This document shows, one piece after another, positions 8,701 through 11,795 of a DNA stretch of 11,795 nt. Under the pieces are notes generated by a model that ran no database searches, was not told where the DNA came from, and worked only from the letters and a program-made list of their open reading frames with translations. The stretch spans positions 1 through 11,795 of the forward strand of contig JASANC010004834.1 in assembly GCA_030248135.1 (NCBI GenBank). Direction: 5' to 3'. The translations under genes were made by a program, and so were the position numbers. This DNA comes from Theristus sp. LFF4_11. Taxonomy: Eukaryota > Nematoda > Chromadorea > Monhysterida > Xyalidae. The number at the start of each line of letters is the position of its first letter. Position 1 is the stretch's first letter.

Positions 8701-11636
8701 CGGTTTTTTATATTGCCATGAAAAAAAACGGTTTGTTTTCCGTTTTAAAACCGTTTTAAAACCATAAAAAACCGAATGCTTCCCAGCTCCTAAACTTTCG
8801 AGAACATGGCATCTTGAACTCAAAAATACATCAAAATTAGTGATTTTGAGCAGCGTAAAATGCTGAGCAGTTCAGTTCGACACTGCACCGTTTGTTCAAA
8901 AATATTACTTTACATTTTATCAATCAAACGAAGAATTGTGATTTTTGACCACGAAGTTTGAAAATTTTTAAGGTAAAAAAACGGTTTTTTTATTTTTTCA
9001 GGAAAAAAACTGAAAAAAAGGTTTTAAAACGGAAAAGAAACCCGTTTTTTTCCTGTGCCAACCCTACCAAATCACGCCCATCTATCTACCGGATTGTTCT
9101 CGACTGCCGGATGACTCATGATGTCCGCGGACAAGTCCATGTCGGTCGTGTCCTGCACAGCGTCCATTAATTCTTTCAACGTGTCCGAATCGACCGTAGT
9201 GTCCGCTTGCATCAACAAGGGCGACGGTTCCTGGAACGAAAAAATGGATTTCAATAGCCAATCATCAACAGCAGATGGTTTGTCAAGAACTTGTGTGATT
9301 TCATTTGCCAGAGCGTTCTAGGCTCATCTCGATCTAGCTCCGCATCTCCACCTAATCAATCACCTGCTTTTAATCCAATCAGTGCGCGTCGAATCCAAAT
9401 GCAATCAATCAGCCAATCAAGTGGCTGCACATTGAAAGTGTGTATCGTATGCTAACATCAAAGCGATCAGTGCACGTTTCATAACACAATATTGTTGAAC
9501 TTTTCAACGAACACGGATATAAAATAGCGAATGTGAGAGGTTGCTGGCTGAAGATTGTTTAAGATAAAAATCCAAACCAAACAAACACACACACATTACA
9601 TATCAGGCACGCAAAACGCGCGTTGATAAGAACGCTGCGAAGAAAAACAGTGCTGGCAAAATGGATCGATACTCAGCTGCTGCGATGGAATTTGTTTAGT
9701 TACTGAACAATTTTAAAGTAAAATTGACTCTAAATGAATGTGTTAGAATGCAGCTTCGCAGCAATTCAAACAAGTTTTTCATCTCGAATACGAATAAACA
9801 GAGAATTAGAAGTGATAATGTTTGAGCTCCACGAATTTTCTTTGACGCAAACTGAATAAATTGCTACTGAAACGCGCGTCTGTTTCAAATACGAAACACC
9901 AATGAAGAAACAAAAAACACACGGAGTAAAGAACGCTCAGCATTGTGTGCGTCTTGTTTTTTTATGTTGACTGACTGTGCTGACTTTTTTGTCGACAACA
10001 AATCACTTTTTTCTTGTTTTTCAAGTTAAAAACGCGAACACAGATTTCGACGTTCATTCTAAAAGTATAAAAAAGAGTTAAAAAACACATGATTTTCAAA
10101 ACACGAAAACATTTTCGCTCACCTTCACAGGCGTTATGGGACTCTTGAAGAAGTAGATTTCATCTTTCAAGCATGCGTCCGATAATTTGTACTGCTGCAA
10201 AGCAGAATTGCATATATTACTTAATGCAACTGTGACCATTCAAAGATAAAAGATATTAAAACCTTCACCAACAAACAACCAAACAGCTCCTTCATACTTC
10301 ATACATTAGCTGACTGGTCGATAATTAAATGATGCGTAGATTCTGTTCCGGCATTGTGCTGCGGAGGCCGAGTCTGGACTGCCCAGAACGCAAACATCAC
10401 AAGTAGTCACCAATAAATCAGCTAATTGCACATGATTTTGAAACCGACTGCATGGTGTAAGCGCGGTTTTTGATCTTGAGCCCACTGTGCGATCATGCTC
10501 TGTTACTACATCCAGAGCAATCAACCCGATTTAAAAAACAAACAGCCTGGGTTGCCCGCTGGCTGTCTGGTCGAACGCATTGAAGCAGATCTTCTGGTAT
10601 GCACCTTGATGCGGAACAGCCGTTTCACGGAGTGCTCGTGCATTGGTGTCGTGTACGGATACGGATTGGCGCTGCTGCCGGCTGCGGCGCCCGGCGACAC
10701 GGCCGACGACTGCGATAGCGTGTCGTCCTTGTCGGCGCCGTCTCTGGTCGTGTCGTCCTTGTCCAGCTCCGACGACTGGCTGTCACTGCGTTGAATGGCC
10801 AAATCCTGCAGCGTGCACGGCAGCGCGCTGTCGCCGGCGTCGCCCGGTCGACCGGGCAGCTTGTACTGCACCACGAACACCTCGCTCTCGGCCACTTCCG
10901 TGGGGCGGACTGAAACACGAAGACGCTGTTGCATCAATCATGCTGGCTGACGTTCACGCTGAAGGCGGAAACACCATTTAGTTTTTCGTCCGTACGCACA
11001 AACGTCGTTCTAAATCCCGTGCGCAAACTAATCGTGTCCGTAATGCATTAAGATAGCACACACGACACGATTTCTAAATCGCGTGGCCATTTTTTACGTG
11101 TCGTGTCCGTGCGTACGCACAAAAAACTAATTGCTAAACGCGCCTTAAAGCTGTGTGAATAGTTTGTAGTGGTTTGCGGCAGTCTTTAAGATACAATAAA
11201 CATGGATGGAGTGAAGTAAAAACATGGATCATATCAGACGGATGTTTTGAGCTGGATTTCTGGTGCAGTTGCTTGACAGTGAATAGAGCGAAATAAAACA
11301 GAAAGAAACCGAGGATGGATGGATGGAAGGAAGGAAGGGTCCAAACACATTCGGTTTGGCATCCGAAGTGGCAAGCTGGCAGGTGTCACTGTCCCCGCTT
11401 CACCACCAAAACCAACCAGCCCAAGTGCACCTAAAAACAACCAGAGTGATCACGCACACTGGCAGAAGTGTTTGAACGTGAGCACGGCGCAACGCGAGAG
11501 CACCCGTGCCATCGGCACGATCTGGTCGGGCTGCTCGACGCCGAACACTTCACGCTGCAGGAACATCCGCGACGGTTCGTGCTCGACGTCGCTCGGGCGC
11601 GCGTAGATCGGACCCGACAGGAATTTGTCGCCGGAG
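5503..11636 (-). CDS. PBRM1: Polybromo (PBRM1/BAF180 family), C-terminal 618 residues, eleven exons
   Basis: Polybromo is the nuclear PBAF (SWI/SNF) subunit that reads acetylated histones and binds DNA. The coding join on the minus strand is 11636..11458, 10909..10605, 10194..10123, 9230..9090, 8243..8085, 7735..7516, 7381..7315, 7216..7124, 6633..6359, 6007..5892, 5733..5503 (TAG at 5505..5503). All phases agree. Numbering from the first full codon: end of BAH2 at 1..175 with a long insert, acidic linker 186..245, HMG box about 250..310, C2H2 finger one (C331, C336, H349, H354), C2H2 finger two (C368, C373, H392, H397) and a Gln/Pro/Thr-rich tail 413..618. Human PBRM1 has the same BAH-HMG order but, as I recall, no C2H2 fingers; insect polybromo has them. 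The bromodomains and BAH1 lie outside the window. Confidence 0.93.
5830..5868 (+). repeat. (CAAA)n microsatellite in a polybromo intron
   Basis: About nine CAAA units, one interrupted by CGGA, lie in the 158-base intron between the last two coding exons. In the transcript they read as TTTG repeats just downstream of the donor. Such U-rich runs can help U1 snRNP use a donor, but that role is only a possibility here. Confidence 0.9.
5892..6007 (-). CDS. PBRM1: Polybromo exon: Gln-rich tail, part 2
   Basis: The exon encodes IAGQPGVVYQHAQPGG and QQTIYVQQPGVYQQHGGQ, a Tyr/Gln/Pro-rich tail without a fold I recognise. The acceptor is TTTCGTTTCAG|TG and the donor CAG|GTAGCA, ending in phase 0. A (CAAA)n tract, read as TTTG repeats in the transcript, follows in the intron about 20 bases after the donor. 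Confidence 0.85.
6147..6345 (+). mobile_element. tRNA-derived SINE with a (CAA)n tail
   Basis: The head is tRNA-like: ACCCTCG at about 6149..6155 can pair with CGAGGGG, an A box TGGCCTGGTGG starts at 6156, and the T arm CGGGG-GATCGAG-CCCCG (6195..6211) carries the B box GGATCGAGCCC. About 100 bases of unrelated body follow, ending GGTTAGCCCTGGCTAAAAAC. The tail is CAACAACAACAACAACAA at 6324..6341. It lies in the intron between the two Gln-rich tail exons, antisense to the gene. I see no clear target duplication, only a weak AACTAACA/AATAACA similarity. I do not call it a tRNA gene because the anticodon arm does not fold well and a body and tail follow. Confidence 0.75.
6359..6633 (-). CDS. 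PBRM1: Polybromo exon: Gln/Pro-rich tail, part 1
   Basis: The exon begins NYLTVEAASQRPPSTAPP and continues with Gln-rich runs such as HHQHQQQPQTPFAHPQQP. The acceptor is CCTTTTCCAG. For the donor I chose GCGG|GTTGGT because it joins to the Gln-rich frame of the next exon (TAVPIAGQP). A better-looking donor, GGTTG|GTGAAT, lies four bases downstream (exon end 6355) and would shift the frame. The CAA tail of a SINE lies about ten bases beyond the donor. Confidence 0.85.
6634..7123. other. Polybromo intron with a cluster of CCAAT-type motifs
   Basis: No gene is visible. CTGATTGG or its near form occurs at 6796..6803, 6865..6872, 7048..7055 (CCGATTGG) and, in the other orientation, CCAATCAG at 7078..7085. 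The last two form an inverted repeat of about ten bases with a loop near 22. CTGATTGG/CCAATCAG is the core bound by NF-Y in animals. Similar motifs recur in other introns (9258, 9375, 9413, 11692). Function is unproven. Confidence 0.45.
7124..7216 (-). CDS. PBRM1: Polybromo exon: histidine half of the second C2H2 finger
   Basis: VFPSLPRLQRHLKEKH supplies the two histidines (x4 spacing), completing C-x4-C-x18-H-x4-H. The Cys-His gap is longer than the usual 12. The acceptor is CGCAACTGCAG and the donor AGTCG|GTCAGT. Phase (two bases left over) fits the next exon, giving RSRNYLT. A basic segment follows the finger. Confidence 0.88.
7315..7381 (-). CDS. PBRM1: Polybromo micro-exon: cysteine pair of the second C2H2 finger
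   Basis: This 67-base exon encodes ESGADQFVCMWSTCVKYKKEG. The CMWSTC pair resembles CRWLHC in the first finger. The acceptor is TTCAAATTCACAG and the donor AAA|GTGAGT; phases fit both neighbours (A|TG and AA|A). The matching histidines are in the next exon, so an intron splits the finger. Confidence 0.9.
7516..7735 (-). CDS. PBRM1: Polybromo exon: second half of HMG box and first C2H2 finger
   Basis: WKNLADDRKRMFEERA completes the HMG box with a charged helix (AKEREKADK). After a Pro-rich hinge comes CRWLHC, then twelve residues and HVTNVH, a C-x4-C-x12-H-x4-H zinc finger. The acceptor is ATTCGGCAG|TGG and the donor ATCA|GTGAGT, the best donor in the gene. The exon ends one base into a codon. 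Confidence 0.95.
7736..8084 (-). other. Polybromo intron interrupting the HMG box
   Basis: A 349-base intron with donor GTCGGT and acceptor TTCGGCAG. I see nothing else in it. The open frames on the plus strand across it are shadows of the flanking exons. Confidence 0.7.
8085..8243 (-). CDS. PBRM1: Polybromo exon: first half of the HMG box
   Basis: The exon encodes SGYILFAAEVRRKIMNDHP followed by VGFGAISRMVGQE. This matches human SGYILFSSEMRAVIKAQHP and SFGELSRLVGTE. The acceptor is CGCACAG|GAG and the donor GAG|GTCGGT; the next exon continues with WKNL, reproducing the human TEWRNL junction. HMG boxes bend or bind DNA without strong sequence preference. Confidence 0.95.
8244..8675. other. 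Polybromo intron segment, no further feature
   Basis: This lies between the HMG exon and the hAT MITE. A minus-strand open frame around 8362..8550 was tested as an extra exon. It has donor-like AAG|GTGACA but no acceptor in the needed phase, so I leave it as intron. Confidence 0.55.
8684..9066. mobile_element. hAT-type MITE, 383 bp
   Basis: The ends are TAGGGTTGG (8684) and CCAACCCTA (to 9066), followed inward by AAAAACCGGTTTTTT-type tracts that pair imperfectly over a longer span. The flanks are a perfect 8-bp duplication, CCAAATCA at 8676..8683 and 9067..9074. An 8-bp target duplication with this TIR style fits hAT. It is too short to code for a transposase. The perfect duplication suggests a fairly recent insertion. 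It lies in the intron between the acidic-linker exon and the HMG exon. Confidence 0.92.
9090..9230 (-). CDS. PBRM1: Polybromo exon: acidic linker between BAH2 and HMG box
   Basis: This 47-codon exon starts EPSPLL, identical to the human linker just after BAH2, and continues with an Asp/Thr-rich segment (TLKELMDAVQDTTDMDL). The acceptor is CGTTCCAG, the donor CCG|GTAGAT, and it is phase 0 at both ends. A hAT MITE sits in the downstream intron only 15 bases beyond the donor. Confidence 0.93.
9231..10122 (-). other. Polybromo intron, 892 bases
   Basis: An AT-rich intron with donor GTGAGC and acceptor CGTTCCAG. It holds three CCAATCA motifs (9258, 9375, 9413). I see no coding segment or mobile-element ends in it. 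Confidence 0.7.
10123..10194 (-). CDS. PBRM1: Polybromo exon: last strand of BAH2
   Basis: This 24-codon exon, too short to stand out as an open frame, ends with KDEIYFFKSPITPVK. It aligns with human DDEIYYFRKPIVPQK. The acceptor TTCTGCTTTGCAG and the donor AAG|GTGAGC are both strong. It is phase 0 at both ends, so skipping it would keep the frame but remove the end of the BAH fold. Confidence 0.94.
10195..10604 (-). other. Polybromo intron, 410 bases
   Basis: Donor GTGCAT and acceptor TTCTGCTTTGCAG. I see no further feature. Open frames that run from the neighbouring exon into this stretch are read-through. Confidence 0.7.
10605..10909 (-). CDS. PBRM1: Polybromo exon: BAH2 continuation with a long low-complexity insert
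   Basis: The exon opens with RPTEVAESEVFVVQYKL, matching the human BAH2 segment RPTEIPENDILLCESRY, and closes with HSVKRLFRIK, matching the KKFKGLKRF region. Between them lie about 70 residues rich in Ser, Asp and Ala (LDKDDTTRDGADKDD, then SSAVSPGAAAGSS) that have no counterpart in the human protein. The acceptor is GTGTTTCAG|TC and the donor AAG|GTGCAT. The whole exon is GC-rich and open, so the insert is translated if the exon is used as drawn. Confidence 0.93.
10963..11145. mobile_element. Short MITE related to the PIF-like element
   Basis: The right end, read on the minus strand, is AGGCGCGTTTAGCAATTAG then TTTTTTGTGCGTACGCAC. The left end on the plus strand is AGGCGGAAACACCATTTAG then TTTTTCGTCCGTACGCAC. 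They align over about 37 positions with a mutated patch near the left tip. The flanks TGA and TAA would be a one-mismatch 3-bp duplication. An inner inverted repeat ATCGTGTC/GACACGAT lies in the middle. The tip AGGCGCGTTTAGC resembles AGGCCCGTTTAGCC of the element at 3651..4992. Its edge lies 53 bases upstream of a polybromo acceptor. Confidence 0.65.
11312..11338 (+). repeat. GGAT/GGAA simple repeat
   Basis: GGATGGATGGAT followed by GGAAGGAAGGAA-type units, in the intron upstream of the low-complexity BAH2 exon. A plain microsatellite. Confidence 0.85.
11458..11636 (-). CDS. PBRM1: Polybromo exon: core of the second BAH domain
   Basis: The exon reads SGDKFLSGPIYARP, then VEHEPSRMFLQREVF and RVLSRCAVLTFKHF. 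This follows the human BAH2 pattern of GPIF.HPEE.EHEP, KMF.KEVF and ILGKCAVLSFKDF almost position by position. The acceptor is CGCATGCAG and the donor is CAGT|GTGCGTG. The exon starts with the last base of a codon and ends with one base of the next. Joining to the following exon gives FCQFRPTEV, matching human CRPTEI. BAH domains mediate protein or nucleosome contacts. Confidence 0.95.
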
Positions 11637-11795
11637 CTGCATGCGAAAAATGCGTTTTTTTACAGTTGAACTCTAAATTATAGGCAAGCAGCTGATTGGT
11701 TGTTGGTCACGTGATGCATGCTTTCTGTGCAGGAATTGTTGTGGCGGCGGAGTTTGATTTGCACAAAATCATGCACACCGTAATCACCACACCAA
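11637..11795 (-). other. Start of the next polybromo intron, to the window edge
   Basis: The acceptor of the BAH2 exon lies at 11637/11638. Upstream there is a CCAAT-type motif (CTGATTGG 11692..11699) and an E-box in GTCACGTGAT (11706..11715). One minus-strand frame is open to the edge, but it does not match the start of BAH2, so the preceding exon is probably outside the window. Confidence 0.6.

Noticed and set aside
11716..11795. First part of the BAH2 domain at the right edge
   Set aside because: One minus frame is open and contains HDFVQIK, but the rest does not follow the BAH2 pattern and no suitable donor is seen.
1..11795. CRISPR array, operon or phage-like system
   Set aside because: Spliced genes, a SINE, Helitrons and MITEs show a eukaryotic genome; no regularly spaced short repeats with unique spacers are present.

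Overview
This window is animal nuclear DNA, most likely from an invertebrate. The evidence is a gene split into many small GC-rich exons with GT..AG introns, AT-rich spacers, a tRNA-derived SINE, Helitrons and several MITEs. There is no bacterial gene layout. The species cannot be named from the sequence alone.

The right half (5503..11636, minus strand) holds the last eleven coding exons of a polybromo gene (PBRM1/BAF180 family), the signature subunit of the PBAF (SWI/SNF) chromatin remodelling complex. In transcript order the exons encode the C-terminal part of the second BAH domain, an acidic linker, an HMG box, two C2H2 zinc fingers and a Gln/Pro-rich tail ending in TAG. I placed every splice junction by hand. 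All ten introns join in a consistent phase and give 618 residues. The bromodomains, BAH1 and the start of BAH2 lie beyond the right edge of the window.

The left half (about 1..5000) is mostly mobile DNA. At 202..2650 two non-autonomous Helitron copies sit head to tail, each ending in the same hairpin plus CTAG. At 2651..3640 there are older, decayed repeats that share motifs with the Helitron interior. At 3651..4992 there is a 1342-bp element with a 19-bp perfect terminal inverted repeat, a TTA target duplication and 117-bp palindromic subterminal units; it looks like a non-autonomous PIF/Harbinger element. The first 195 bases are open on the minus strand but unidentified.

The polybromo introns hold further insertions: a (CAAA)n tract, a tRNA-derived SINE with a CAA tail, a 383-bp hAT MITE with a perfect 8-bp target duplication, and a 183-bp MITE related to the large PIF-like element. 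Three of the four lie within about 10 to 55 bases of a splice site. CCAAT-type motifs recur in several introns. I found no operon-like or defence-like system. The most interesting features are the Helitron tandem junction, the nested-palindrome element, the insertion in the second BAH domain, and a gene tail that is open in two frames.
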